A stretch of DNA of 64,000 nucleotides from a virus. Made by a program: the position numbers and the translations under genes. Below are positions 16,453-26,170 of the stretch, in pieces. Location: positions 1 through 64,000 of IMG/VR virus record IMGVR_UViG_3300009126_000002; one strand, written 5' to 3'. The first letter of the stretch is position 1. Each line of letters opens with the position of its first letter. The notes below the pieces were generated by a model. It did not search any database. It saw nothing but the letters and a program-made list of their open reading frames with translations, and was not told where the DNA came from.

Positions 16453-18099
16453 ATGCCAACTAAACGGGAACAACAGCAGTTAAATGATGCGTTAAACCAA
16501 ACTAAAGAACTAATATCATCTATCAATAAATCAGTAGGTGAGATGGATGGTGGATTTTCGGATATTGGTGGATCAATAAAAAAGAACGCTAGTGCTTTGA
16601 ATGCGTTTTTGAAAGTTTCTGCTAAAAATAATGAAGTAACAAAAGCAACAGTAAAAACTGGTAATCTTATAGCGGAAGCATATGATGATGTTGCTGAAAA
16701 TCTTGAAGATGTTCTTAAAGGTAATAAACAATTTAAAGTAAGTTCAAAACAAATTGGTGATTTAATAAATGGTAGTATAAAGGGTGGAGCTTCAAAAAAT
16801 GCTGAACATATGAGAGAACAAGCAGAAAATGTTCAGAAAATGTTGAAGGTGTTTGAAAATCCAAAATTCCAAACAGCTTTTTCAGGAATAGAAAAGGGTG
16901 CAGATAGGTTAACAGGTTTTATTAATAAACTCCCAGGTGGTCAAACGATGTCAAAAGCCTTTGGAGTAGATAAACAAATAGCTGCTAATACTAAGCAAAT
17001 GCAAGGAAATATGTTGAAATTTGCTAAAAGTGGAAAAGTATCGGCTAAGGGTATAGGTGGTTTACTTAAAGGTACTAAGTTTCTTAAAATTGGAGTTCTT
17101 GGTGCAGCATTAGCGATGATATCTTTTGGATTAGAAGCTAATAAAACACAAAAAGCATTAGGTGGAACTTATACACAGGCAGCAAAGGTACTTGCTACGT
17201 CTAAAGCAATAGCTGCAGCAAATAAACTTAACGGTATGACTCAAGAAGAATCAATGGATTTGATGATGGGTATTAATCGTGAGTTTGGTAATATGGATAA
17301 AGCTGCTTTAGGTGTAACTATGAAAGCAAGTAATTTAACTGCCAATTTTGGTTTGAGTGCAGGAAATGTTGGTAAGTTAGCTAGACAGATGCAGGCAGTT
17401 GGTTCTACAAGTTTAGAAGCATCTATAAATACTATAGAAATGGGTGGAGAGTTAGCAAGAGCAGCAAATGTTCCTGTAGCTGACGTGATGAATGATGTTG
17501 CACAGAATACAGAATTTTTCGCTAGATTTGCTAAAGATGGTGGAGTTAATATAATAGCAGCAGGAATAGCAGCTAAGAAATTAGGTTTGGAAATGGCTAA
17601 TCTTGCTTCTATAGCAGATAGTTTATTAGACTTCGAAAGCTCAATAACTAAACAAATGGAAGCTGAGGTTTTATTAGGTAAAGAATTAAATCTTGAAAAA
17701 GCAAGAGAGATGGTATTCAATAATGACATAGCAGGAGCTATGGCAGAAGTATCAAAGTTAGTTTCTCCTGAAGAATTTCAAAAGATGGATGCAGTTAGAA
17801 GAAGTACATTAGCAGGTGCCGTAGGTTTAGATGCAGCAACTTTTGCAAAAGCTATTAGTGGTGATACGACAGGAGTAGGAGATGCAGTTATTGCACCAGG
17901 AGGAAAAGTTATTTCAACATCACCACAAGATTATTTAATAGCAACTACAAATCCAGGAACATTAGGTGGTGGAATGGATACTTCAAAACTTGAAGGTTTG
18001 ATGGCACAAGTAGCAGCGTCTGTAGATGGACTTAGAAATGATACAGTAGACGGAACTTATCAAACTAAAATAGCAATAGAAAGACAAGGAATAGCATAA
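16453..18099 (+). CDS. gp29: Tape measure protein
   Basis: The 548-residue product is close to T4 gp29 (590), the tape measure that sets tail length and may leave the tail during DNA injection. It is highly helical, with few Cys or aromatics, an N-terminal coiled-coil half, and a hydrophobic stretch at about residues 213-226 (KIGVLGAALAMISFGLEA) that may insert in the host membrane. Gly-containing helical segments such as EMGGELARAANVPVADVMND are typical of tape measures. Near the C-terminus is APGGKVISTSPQDYLIA, a phrase often seen at tape-measure ends. Gene order (gp26-like, gp51-like, helper, tape measure) supports the call. It overlaps the next gene by one base. Confidence 0.85.
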   Translation: MPTKREQQQLNDALNQTKELISSINKSVGEMDGGFSDIGGSIKKNASALNAFLKVSAKNNEVTKATVKTGNLIAEAYDDVAENLEDVLKGNKQFKVSSKQIGDLINGSIKGGASKNAEHMREQAENVQKMLKVFENPKFQTAFSGIEKGADRLTGFINKLPGGQTMSKAFGVDKQIAANTKQMQGNMLKFAKSGKVSAKGIGGLLKGTKFLKIGVLGAALAMISFGLEANKTQKALGGTYTQAAKVLATSKAIAAANKLNGMTQEESMDLMMGINREFGNMDKAALGVTMKASNLTANFGLSAGNVGKLARQMQAVGSTSLEASINTIEMGGELARAANVPVADVMNDVAQNTEFFARFAKDGGVNIIAAGIAAKKLGLEMANLASIADSLLDFESSITKQMEAEVLLGKELNLEKAREMVFNNDIAGAMAEVSKLVSPEEFQKMDAVRRSTLAGAVGLDAATFAKAISGDTTGVGDAVIAPGGKVISTSPQDYLIATTNPGTLGGGMDTSKLEGLMAQVAASVDGLRNDTVDGTYQTKIAIERQGIA

Positions 18100-21000
18100 T
18101 GGCATTAGTAGATATGAAATCAAATTTAGCTATTGGTGTTGGTTCAAAAGAATCACCTCAATCTTTTGCTGATGGTCATTCAGCGTATACTGTTACGGGA
18201 CAAAGAAAATTTGAAACTGCAATAAGACATGATGTTGAAAAAGATGTATTTACTTCTTATAATCGTAAAGGTGATGAATTAAAATGGATGTTTAATGATG
18301 CTTTTTCAGGACAAGGTAGTATGTTAGTTCAAGCAAAAGAGTTTGACTTACGTGCATATTATGATAGAGCACTTAAAAATACAGATGTTTTAGGTGCAAG
18401 AAATAATAATAGATTAGGTTTTGACGAACCATTTATTCTTAAACCAATTGGTGATAGATGGGGACCTGATACTTGGTCTGTAGATGAAGGAATGGTTAGA
18501 GCAGGTATACTTACACAATCAGCAAGAACTGTAGCCGATGTTCAAAGAATAGGTAAGTTTTTATTGACACCAAGAGGTGTTGGTTTTATAGCGAAACAAG
18601 AGGTTTTACAAATGCTGAATGCAGGTGGTTCAGTTTCAATGTCTACATTAAAAAGTAGAATAAATCAAGCATTAGGAAAAGATGTTTTAAGACAAGATTC
18701 AGTACCACAAAGATTTTCAGCAGGTAGAGATATATTTAAGAGTTCTTTTGCTAAAGTTGATGCAAAAACTGGTCATTATATGGGTGGTGGTCCAACCGTA
18801 CAAAATTGGGAAGGTAGTGATATTAGAACTTGGAGAGGGCCAGAATCTATTATAGCATCACTTCCTATAGGAGCACATTTTGTAAGGCATAAAACACCAG
18901 TAGGATCTCCTACTATTAAATTAATTAACAATGTTGGTAACTTTATTGTTGATGCAGGTGGTGGAGTATTATCTTTATTGGATGGTATTCAAGTTGCTTG
19001 GCCTCATATTAGTATGAATCCAGATTTTAGAGCAGGTAGTTTACTAACAGGATTAGGTAATATAGCAGCAAATGTTGGTAGAGGTATGGGTGATATCTTT
19101 CCTAATATTTTTGAGAATGCTAAAACAGGGGTAGGAAATATTGCTGATGCATTAGGTAACGCATTTTCAAATGTAACTTTACCAAAAGTAAGTTTGGGTA
19201 GGGTTTCTGATTCACTATCAGGATTATTTCCAGGATTAATAGGTGTACAAGGAATAGGAACTCCTGATTTTAGTGGAATGATGAGTTTGTTGGGTGGATT
19301 ATCAAATAAATTAGGTAATTTAGTAAGTAGTCTACCTATACCAAGTATAAGTTTACCGCCATTACCAAGTTTACCATCTTTACCAAAAATAGATTTACCA
19401 GATTTAGGGAATCCATTTTCAGGTATATCAAGTTTTGTAAGTGGGATTAAATTACCAGGAATAAAATTTTCAGGAAGAGGTGGATTAGGATTAGGTAGTT
19501 TAAAAGGAGTATTACCTGCTATTAATTTTGGATTAAAAATTAAAGGTGGTAATTTAGGATTTGATTTATCTGCTTTTGATGATTTTAAATTTGGTTTTAA
19601 TAAAGGATTAAAAGGATTAATTGATTTACCTGGATTTGATCTTAATATGGTAACAGCAAGAGGAATTCCACAACCAGGCGTACCTCTTTATGCAAGAAAA
19701 GGAGCATCAGGTCGTTATGGTGAAGATATAGCAAGTTTGAAAGAAGGTGTAGGTGGATCTCAACATTTAAATAGAGACGAAATAGAAGCTTATGGAGTAC
19801 CAAAGTTATGGTATACAACTGCAAAAGATATTGGAGACAATAGAGGTTCATTAGCAAATCTTTATGATGCGGATTTTCCATATACAAAATTGATATTAGG
19901 TAAAACAACTAAATCCGTATTATGGACTTTTGGCATTGGCTTTTCAGACAAGATAAAGACAGACAATAAAATAACTGGAATACCATATGCAATAGGTGCT
20001 GGGTTTGCTGGTGGTAGGTTGGATCCAATAAATACCCCCAACTTTCCATTAAATCAGACAAAAGTATATAGGGATATTATTACACCCGAATTTCCTACAA
20101 ATGTTCAAGATTCAAGTGGAACTAAAAATAAGATACAAAAATATGAAATGTTATCTTATGGACAATTAGGTGGTGAAGCAGAGGGTTATGGTAAGAAGAA
20201 TGAAAAAAATTCCGCTGATATTACAAGAGGAATAGGTTCTTATGGTAAAGCTGCTAGATTTATTCCAGCACCGGCAAAGGATGGAAAACCTCTTACTGAT
20301 GTAGTGGCATCTGATGGTACAGGTGTATATAAAACAACGTTACAAGATACAATAAATTTACATCCATATGGTGGTTCAATTGCTTCTCAACACGTTAATA
20401 ATGAAAATAGCGACTTTGTTCCATTTAAGTTTAGAGATATGGTAAATGGTAAGTGGATTATATTTAGAGCAATTATTGAGAGTGTTTCAGATACTTCATC
20501 CCCACAATTTGCAGAAGAAAGATACATTGGTAGACCAGATAAAGTTTATACATATCAAGGTTCTGATAGAAATGTTAATATTACTTTTAAAGTTATGCCA
20601 AAATCTGCACAAGAATTAGTTACTCTTTGGGAAAAGTTAAATTATTTGAGAGGATTAACTTATCCTACAGTAAAAAATAATCGTATGATAGCACCATTTT
20701 TTAGTTTGACATTAGGTGATATGTTTGATAGTCAACCAATGATATTTCAGAGTTTAAATTTTAGTATTGATCAATCATCTTTATGGGAAATTAGACCAGG
20801 TTTAAGATTACCAAAATTAATACAATGTTCTGCAGATATGAGAATAATTGAGAAAACTTTACCAACTTCTATAGGTAAACATTATGATTTAGATTGGTTA
20901 CATGATGGACAGAATACAATTGGTGGAGATCCAATGACTGATCCTACTTTAGTAGAACCCGATAGAAAAAAATATATAGATTTATGGAAAGAGTTGGGAA

Positions 21001-21158
21001 TGAATGGAATGAGTGGTGAAGTTATGGATAATTTAATGGCAGCAGCAGAAACGGTAGAGGCTTTACAAGAAGCGATAGATGCTGCTAAAAGTGTAGATGC
21101 TGGTATTGGCGCAGGAGCTTTGGATGCACCAAATATAAATTTTAGTATCAGTAAGTAG
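18099..21158 (+). CDS. Baseplate tail-tube initiator-like protein (gp48/gp54-like region)
   Basis: This 1,019-residue protein lies directly after the tape measure, where T4 has genes 48 and 54, which start tube growth from the hub. Three parts are visible: an N-terminal domain (1-270); a low-complexity Gly/Leu/Pro/Ser region (about 290-530) with PLPSLPSLPKIDLPDLG; and a C-terminal domain (about 760-960) with MVNGKWIIFRAIIESVSD and EERYIGRPDKVYTYQG, the tube-like fold phrase common in gp48/gp54-type proteins. It is much longer than either T4 protein, owing to the middle region. The stretch around 640-660 contains an IPYAIGAGFAGG turn. Role in baseplate-tube junction is inferred with moderate confidence. 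Confidence 0.65.
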   Translation: MALVDMKSNLAIGVGSKESPQSFADGHSAYTVTGQRKFETAIRHDVEKDVFTSYNRKGDELKWMFNDAFSGQGSMLVQAKEFDLRAYYDRALKNTDVLGARNNNRLGFDEPFILKPIGDRWGPDTWSVDEGMVRAGILTQSARTVADVQRIGKFLLTPRGVGFIAKQEVLQMLNAGGSVSMSTLKSRINQALGKDVLRQDSVPQRFSAGRDIFKSSFAKVDAKTGHYMGGGPTVQNWEGSDIRTWRGPESIIASLPIGAHFVRHKTPVGSPTIKLINNVGNFIVDAGGGVLSLLDGIQVAWPHISMNPDFRAGSLLTGLGNIAANVGRGMGDIFPNIFENAKTGVGNIADALGNAFSNVTLPKVSLGRVSDSLSGLFPGLIGVQGIGTPDFSGMMSLLGGLSNKLGNLVSSLPIPSISLPPLPSLPSLPKIDLPDLGNPFSGISSFVSGIKLPGIKFSGRGGLGLGSLKGVLPAINFGLKIKGGNLGFDLSAFDDFKFGFNKGLKGLIDLPGFDLNMVTARGIPQPGVPLYARKGASGRYGEDIASLKEGVGGSQHLNRDEIEAYGVPKLWYTTAKDIGDNRGSLANLYDADFPYTKLILGKTTKSVLWTFGIGFSDKIKTDNKITGIPYAIGAGFAGGRLDPINTPNFPLNQTKVYRDIITPEFPTNVQDSSGTKNKIQKYEMLSYGQLGGEAEGYGKKNEKNSADITRGIGSYGKAARFIPAPAKDGKPLTDVVASDGTGVYKTTLQDTINLHPYGGSIASQHVNNENSDFVPFKFRDMVNGKWIIFRAIIESVSDTSSPQFAEERYIGRPDKVYTYQGSDRNVNITFKVMPKSAQELVTLWEKLNYLRGLTYPTVKNNRMIAPFFSLTLGDMFDSQPMIFQSLNFSIDQSSLWEIRPGLRLPKLIQCSADMRIIEKTLPTSIGKHYDLDWLHDGQNTIGGDPMTDPTLVEPDRKKYIDLWKELGMNGMSGEVMDNLMAAAETVEALQEAIDAAKSVDAGIGAGALDAPNINFSISK

Positions 21159-21167
21159 GAATATAAT

Positions 21168-21464
21168 ATGAATAGATATGAAAATATAAGAGTGAAGATT
21201 AATAAACAAGGTAAAAGAGTTCGTGTATCAACTTTATATCCACAAATTCCTATATCCGATGAGGATAAATTTATATATCCAAAGTATGGTGAACGATTAG
21301 ATTTAATTGCACATAGACAATACAAAGATTCTACTTTGTGGTGGGTTATAGCAAAAGCAAATGGTTTAGGTAAAGGTAGAACAACTTTAAATCCAAATTT
21401 TCAAATAAGAATACCTGGTAATATAGAAAAAATAATTGCTGACTATAATGCATTGAATAGGTAA
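21168..21464 (+). CDS. LysM-like baseplate wedge protein (gp53-like)
   Basis: The 98-residue product starts at ATG 21168 after GTAGGAATATA. Residues 38-68 (YPKYGERLDLIAHRQYKD, then LWWVIAKANGL) form a LysM-type fold as used in T4 gp53 and small tail proteins such as gpX of P2, which fasten wedge proteins around the hub. The end, PGNIEKIIADYNALN, completes the domain. It lies between the tube initiator-like and hub-like genes, with spacing of 9 and 3 bases, indicating co-translation. T4 gp53 is larger (196 residues), so this would be a minimal version. Confidence 0.7.
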   Translation: MNRYENIRVKINKQGKRVRVSTLYPQIPISDEDKFIYPKYGERLDLIAHRQYKDSTLWWVIAKANGLGKGRTTLNPNFQIRIPGNIEKIIADYNALNR

Positions 21465-21467
21465 GTT

Positions 21468-24302
21468 ATGATTCAGTTAAAACCAATTGATTCAGAAGTT
21501 CAAAAAACTTTATTAGAAAAAATAAAAATGTCTGGTAAACAAGGTAAGGCTGTAACCGAACCATTATCAGGTGAAAAGTCTGATTATCTATCAGCAAGAA
21601 CCGTTTGGGCAAGAATGATTGCACTTAGTACTTCTACAAATAATCCAAGAACACCAATAGTAATTTCAGCAGGAGAAGAATCTGTAGAACCAATAGAATC
21701 TACAACTGATCCTATAACTGGCGGAACTGCACAATTTTCTCCAATTAAAGGTAGAATTCGTGGAACTTTTGATGAAGTTTATGATAGAACAAATTTACAT
21801 AGACCAATAGCTGGTTTAAAAAGTATATCTACAGGTATTGAAGGTGCATATAAAGCAGTAAGAAAAGCTGATATAAGATGGATATGTTGGGATTTTGATA
21901 CATTAGAAAGGTTGACACCATTCTTTTTATCACCTGGAGTATCAGTAGCATTAGAGTTTGGTTGGATGTGGCCAGGTCACATACCACAAGAATTTATTTA
22001 TGATAATTGGGCTGAAATGGATGCAAGAAAAATAGGTTCTTTAAGTGATGTTGTTAGAAAACAAGGTCAAGGACACCAAGATATGGTGTATGGAATTGTT
22101 AAAAACTTTTCGTGGACAGGAAGAGATGATGGTGGATTTGATTGTTCTACTCAAATAATATCACCATCTATGAATGTTTTTAGTACACCATTGGGAGATT
22201 CAGAAAAAGCACCAACTTTTGAAATTCCAGAAGACTTAAAAAATCAAATAAGAGGTAAAAGAGAATGGTATCGGTCACGTAAAGGTGAACAAGAAGTAAT
22301 TTTAAGTGATGAAGACATGATGGCAAGACTTAAAGAAGTAGGGCTTGGGGGCGATGAAGACAATAGTTATATAGAAAATGTTCCACCAAGATTATTATTT
22401 GATAATTTTAAACAAATGTTATTAGATCTTAGGTATGGTGATCAAATGGAATCTTATATAAATACTATTATATGTTATAAAACTGATCTTAATGTTTCTA
22501 AACCACATATAGGACCATATGTTTCTTATGGTTGGTTTGAAGATAATATTTTAAATACGTGTGTTGGAAAAGTTGTTGATGGAGATAAATTAAGTTATTC
22601 TGTACGATCAGTAGATTTTTTTACTGAAAAGGGTGATGGAGAAAAATGGTATAGAAGTACTACGATAAGTAATGATACAACAAGTCTTATTACTATAGAT
22701 GCAGAAAAAGTTATTATTCCAGGACAGTTTCCATATTCAACAAATTTTGAGAAAGAACTTAATAGAATGGAAGGTAAAGATGAAGGTAAGGATCGTAAAG
22801 ATAAAGACTACGAATTTGAAACTCATTGGAAACGAAAAGTATGGAAAAAAATAGAAGAAAAGGTAAGGGAACTACCAGCATTTGCAGTAAAAGCGGAAGG
22901 TGAAGAAAAAGATGAAGATACTTTCGAAAGTTTTTCAGAAAGAGGGAAAAAATTACTTAAAGCAACTAAAGGTGAGGATAAAGATGGAGATTTTAAATAT
23001 GGTAAAGAAAAGGGATATTTAAGAAATTTACTTATTCACGCAGATTTAATTAGTGAATCTATGAAAACTAGCAATACCTTTGAAGGTGGATTAAAAAATT
23101 TATTAGCTAATATAAGTGATGCTTGTGGTGGAATTTGGGATTTTGAGTTAGCAACTAGCGAAGACGGTAGTACGGTTAGGGTTATAGAAAAAGGTTCGCC
23201 AGAAAAACCTGTAAGAGCTTTACTTGATAATCAGAGTATAAATTTGGAAACAGGTAATGTTAAAGATAAATATAATAATAAAGGTTTAATGATATTTCCA
23301 ACTTGGCAAACTAATTCTATAGTATTTAATCAAAATATGGTTACTAAATTACCATCACAGATGGCAACAGTAGCAATGTATGGAAGAAATTTATCTGCTA
23401 AAGAAGCTTCGAATGAAGAAATGTCAGGAGATAAAGCAGCAAGGACTTTAGGAAAGTTATTTAATTCTAAATTAAATAATGTAGAAGATGTTATTAATAA
23501 AAATATTGAGAGAATTTTAGGAAATACTGAAATTAATAAGTTTGGATTAAATGAACTAAGTGGGTATCATGGTCTGACAAAAGAAATAGATGTGTCAGCC
23601 GAAAAAGGAATAGTAATAGATGCAGCAGAAATTATCAAACAATATACAGAAAAACAAATTATGGATATTTTAAATGATGGTATTGATTATGATAAAGAAA
23701 AAGACCCAACCGTTGAAGGAAAAAGAGAAAAAGACTCAACAGCATTAGATTATACATTTTTATATGATAGAAATGGTAAAATAAGAAAACATTATAAAGA
23801 TGCTTTATTACATTTTTTACATCAAAGCCCAGGTTCTATAAAACAAACAGAAGATATTTTAACACCAATTGAGTTTGAAGTAACTATTGACGGTACAGGA
23901 GGAATTTTTCCAGGAGAGGCATTTTCAAGTACATATATTCCAAAAAGATATAGAGATGCAACAGTTTTTCAAATTATGGATATAAATCACAGAGTAGATG
24001 GTAGTGGTTGGAAAACTACATTAAGAGGTTTAATGAGAATTGATTATGGTTTGGGGGAAAAAAAACCAATGAGTGAAATGCTTGAAGAAATATATGCAGA
24101 TAAAAAGGGTGATTCAAAAGCACCACCATATTTATCATTTGCGGAATATTTAACAGCTAATGTAGGAAAGATATCTAAATATAAGATAACTCCTGAAAAA
24201 CAAAAAGAAATTGATGCATCAGAGCAGTCTGATCAACCTGAACCTTCCCCTGGCCTCAACAAAAATAACAGACCTATGGGCGGTGGTGGCAGGAACGTTT
24301 AA
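21468..24302 (+). CDS. Baseplate hub-like structural protein
   Basis: This 944-residue protein contains DIRWICWDFDTLERLTPFF and SVALEFGWMWPGH (about residues 138-168), FSWTGRDDGGFDC, and near the end EVTIDGTGGIFPGEAF, YIPKRYRDATVFQIMDI and GWKTTLRGLMRIDYG. The last set is the usual signature of hub proteins of this phage type, which sit at the centre of the baseplate and carry the spike (gp27/gp5 role in T4). A charged Lys/Glu/Asp-rich linker occupies about 425-520. The final 30 residues are Pro/Gly-rich and their codons are less AT-rich than the rest. No lysozyme motif is seen. I infer hub function from family phrases and position. Confidence 0.6.
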   Translation: MIQLKPIDSEVQKTLLEKIKMSGKQGKAVTEPLSGEKSDYLSARTVWARMIALSTSTNNPRTPIVISAGEESVEPIESTTDPITGGTAQFSPIKGRIRGTFDEVYDRTNLHRPIAGLKSISTGIEGAYKAVRKADIRWICWDFDTLERLTPFFLSPGVSVALEFGWMWPGHIPQEFIYDNWAEMDARKIGSLSDVVRKQGQGHQDMVYGIVKNFSWTGRDDGGFDCSTQIISPSMNVFSTPLGDSEKAPTFEIPEDLKNQIRGKREWYRSRKGEQEVILSDEDMMARLKEVGLGGDEDNSYIENVPPRLLFDNFKQMLLDLRYGDQMESYINTIICYKTDLNVSKPHIGPYVSYGWFEDNILNTCVGKVVDGDKLSYSVRSVDFFTEKGDGEKWYRSTTISNDTTSLITIDAEKVIIPGQFPYSTNFEKELNRMEGKDEGKDRKDKDYEFETHWKRKVWKKIEEKVRELPAFAVKAEGEEKDEDTFESFSERGKKLLKATKGEDKDGDFKYGKEKGYLRNLLIHADLISESMKTSNTFEGGLKNLLANISDACGGIWDFELATSEDGSTVRVIEKGSPEKPVRALLDNQSINLETGNVKDKYNNKGLMIFPTWQTNSIVFNQNMVTKLPSQMATVAMYGRNLSAKEASNEEMSGDKAARTLGKLFNSKLNNVEDVINKNIERILGNTEINKFGLNELSGYHGLTKEIDVSAEKGIVIDAAEIIKQYTEKQIMDILNDGIDYDKEKDPTVEGKREKDSTALDYTFLYDRNGKIRKHYKDALLHFLHQSPGSIKQTEDILTPIEFEVTIDGTGGIFPGEAFSSTYIPKRYRDATVFQIMDINHRVDGSGWKTTLRGLMRIDYGLGEKKPMSEMLEEIYADKKGDSKAPPYLSFAEYLTANVGKISKYKITPEKQKEIDASEQSDQPEPSPGLNKNNRPMGGGGRNV

Positions 24303-24856
24303 TGGCTATATTACAAAACGATAACAGAATAGAACAAATAGAATATTCAGCAGGAATTACTGATATACAAGAGTTTGTGTATGAAAATAATCCAGATATT
24401 GCAGTTCCAAGTGGTATAGAATTTCATAAAATAATAACTAAAAATAAACAAATTGTATATCAAACTCTTTCTTCACCAGCAAAGCATTCAGAAATAATTA
24501 TTAGAAAGAGAAACCTAACAGATTTTGAAGGTTACTTAGAAGCCACAGATAATAATCCACCAACATCTTTTTATTTTCGAAATAAAAAAGTAGAACCAAA
24601 ACCAGTTAATTATAAAAAAGGATTTTTTGATAGATTTTTTGTACAGTTAGCATCAGATACACACGCACCTATTTTGGAAATAGAAGGCAAAGATTTTAAA
24701 GTAGCAGACGCTACTTATGCCAAAGTTAAAATAAGGTGGTCTTTAAGTAGTAATCCAGAGGAGCAAGAAGAGTTAAATCGTAGAGCAGTAGATTTGGCAG
24801 AAGAAAAATTTCCACAAATTAGACATAAGATATATAATTTAATTGAATTTGGGTAA
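24302..24856 (+). CDS. Small baseplate-cluster protein, unknown
   Basis: The 184-residue product overlaps the hub-like gene by one base. It reads as a mixed alpha/beta protein with a basic middle (FRNKKVEPKPVNYKKGFFDR) and an acidic helical C-terminus (EEQEELNRRAVDLAEEKF). It lacks Cys and known motifs. Tight coupling to the hub-like gene suggests a baseplate or spike-associated role. It ends just before a TATTTATGAT promoter-like motif and so closes the tail operon. Confidence 0.45.
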   Translation: MAILQNDNRIEQIEYSAGITDIQEFVYENNPDIAVPSGIEFHKIITKNKQIVYQTLSSPAKHSEIIIRKRNLTDFEGYLEATDNNPPTSFYFRNKKVEPKPVNYKKGFFDRFFVQLASDTHAPILEIEGKDFKVADATYAKVKIRWSLSSNPEEQEELNRRAVDLAEEKFPQIRHKIYNLIEFG

Positions 24857-24865
24857 TAAGCTTTA

Positions 24866-24875
24866 TATTTATGAT
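24866..24875 (+). promoter_or_regulatory. Candidate late promoter motif TATTTATGAT
   Basis: TTATATTTATGATCC lies in the 36-base gap before the polymerase-like gene at 24893, with one difference from the consensus. It marks a probable operon boundary after the tail and baseplate genes. Confidence 0.35.
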
Positions 24876-24892
24876 CCAATAAAGGTTATAAA

Positions 24893-26170
24893 TTGAAATT
24901 TATAGAAAATAGCATGGAATTCAATGCTTTCTTGCAAGACTATGAGGAAGCAAATCAAATCATAGCACTTCCCGTTCCCGTTGATTACAAAAAACATCCT
25001 GTAGAAACAAAATTATCTTTTGTTCTTTTTTTAATTGATGGAAAACCTTTCACACTTACATTTAATCATACAGATGCAAAAAATCTTCAGTTTGAAGATT
25101 TACGTATAATAAATAATAAAAACAAACCAATATACACTCTTGATAAAAAACAAGCATATCATCTTACACATTTAGATAATTTCATTGATGTAAATTTACT
25201 TAACTATTGGAATACAGGTGAGAAAACTAATTTAGATTTATATCTTAATGATACAATTCGAGATTATCATATGAAATATTATGAGAAAGAAGATATAAAC
25301 GCATCTATTCCTATAATGAAATTCACATATCATTTATATAAGATAGCAATGGAAATGCAGGTTATTCTTTCAAAATATGACACTTCTGACATTTTGACAT
25401 ATAATGATGAAATGTTTGATAACTTTATACATATAGAAAAAAATGGTTTACAAACAACTGATGGTATGGTATATTCAGAGTATAATCCATTCACATCTAC
25501 AGGTCGTCCATCAAATAGATTTGGTGGAGTTAATTTCGCAGCATTAAATAAGAGTGATCGTAGTAGAGAAAAATTTATTAGTAGATTTGGTAGTGAGGGT
25601 AAATTGGTTGAGTTTGATTATGATGCATATCACTTGAGATTAATAGCAGATAAAGTAGAATATGAATTCCCCGAAGGTTCAGTACATGAGCATATGGCAA
25701 AATATTATAATTGTGATTATGAAGAATCAAAAAGGAGATCATTTCAGTATCTTTATGGTGGAATACCGATAGAAGTGTGGCAACTAAATCCATTTTTTTC
25801 AAGTGTATATGACTATGTAAATAATCTTTGGAATATATATAAAGAAGAACATTTTATCAAATCAGATATTTATAGTAGAGAAATAAAGGGAAGTAATTTT
25901 AACGCCAACAAATTGTTTAATTATTACATTCAATTATTGGAAACTGAAACAAATGTGGTAGTTATAAAAAAGGTTAGACAATTAATGAATAAATATAAAA
26001 GTAAGTTTATATTGTACAGTTACGATTCATTTTTATTTGATATGCATATAGAAGATGGATTACCATTTTTAAAAGAATTGAAAGATGTTTTGGAAAATAA
26101 TAAGTTTCCAACAAAAGTTGCTTGGGGTAAAAACTATGATGACCTTGTAGATATTACGGAGAAATTTTAA
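24893..26170 (+). CDS. Divergent family A DNA polymerase-like protein
   Basis: This 425-residue protein starts at TTG 24893, 7 bases after AAAGG; a later ATG at 24914 is possible. The C-terminal half matches the polymerase I palm and fingers: TSTGRPSNRF at 201-210 (the TxxGRxSS element), motif A FDYDAYHLR with Asp242, motif B KRRSFQYLYG with Lys280, Phe284 and Tyr288 in Pol I spacing, and motif C SYDSF with Asp378. Differences from active Pol I: the motif A Glu is His247, the motif C His and Glu are Tyr and Ser, and the first Arg of motif B is missing. The N-terminal 170 residues may be a degenerate 3'-5' exonuclease. A standard family B polymerase is encoded at 35.5 kb, so this one may do repair, be a binding protein, or be inactive. 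Confidence 0.72.
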   Translation: MKFIENSMEFNAFLQDYEEANQIIALPVPVDYKKHPVETKLSFVLFLIDGKPFTLTFNHTDAKNLQFEDLRIINNKNKPIYTLDKKQAYHLTHLDNFIDVNLLNYWNTGEKTNLDLYLNDTIRDYHMKYYEKEDINASIPIMKFTYHLYKIAMEMQVILSKYDTSDILTYNDEMFDNFIHIEKNGLQTTDGMVYSEYNPFTSTGRPSNRFGGVNFAALNKSDRSREKFISRFGSEGKLVEFDYDAYHLRLIADKVEYEFPEGSVHEHMAKYYNCDYEESKRRSFQYLYGGIPIEVWQLNPFFSSVYDYVNNLWNIYKEEHFIKSDIYSREIKGSNFNANKLFNYYIQLLETETNVVVIKKVRQLMNKYKSKFILYSYDSFLFDMHIEDGLPFLKELKDVLENNKFPTKVAWGKNYDDLVDITEKF

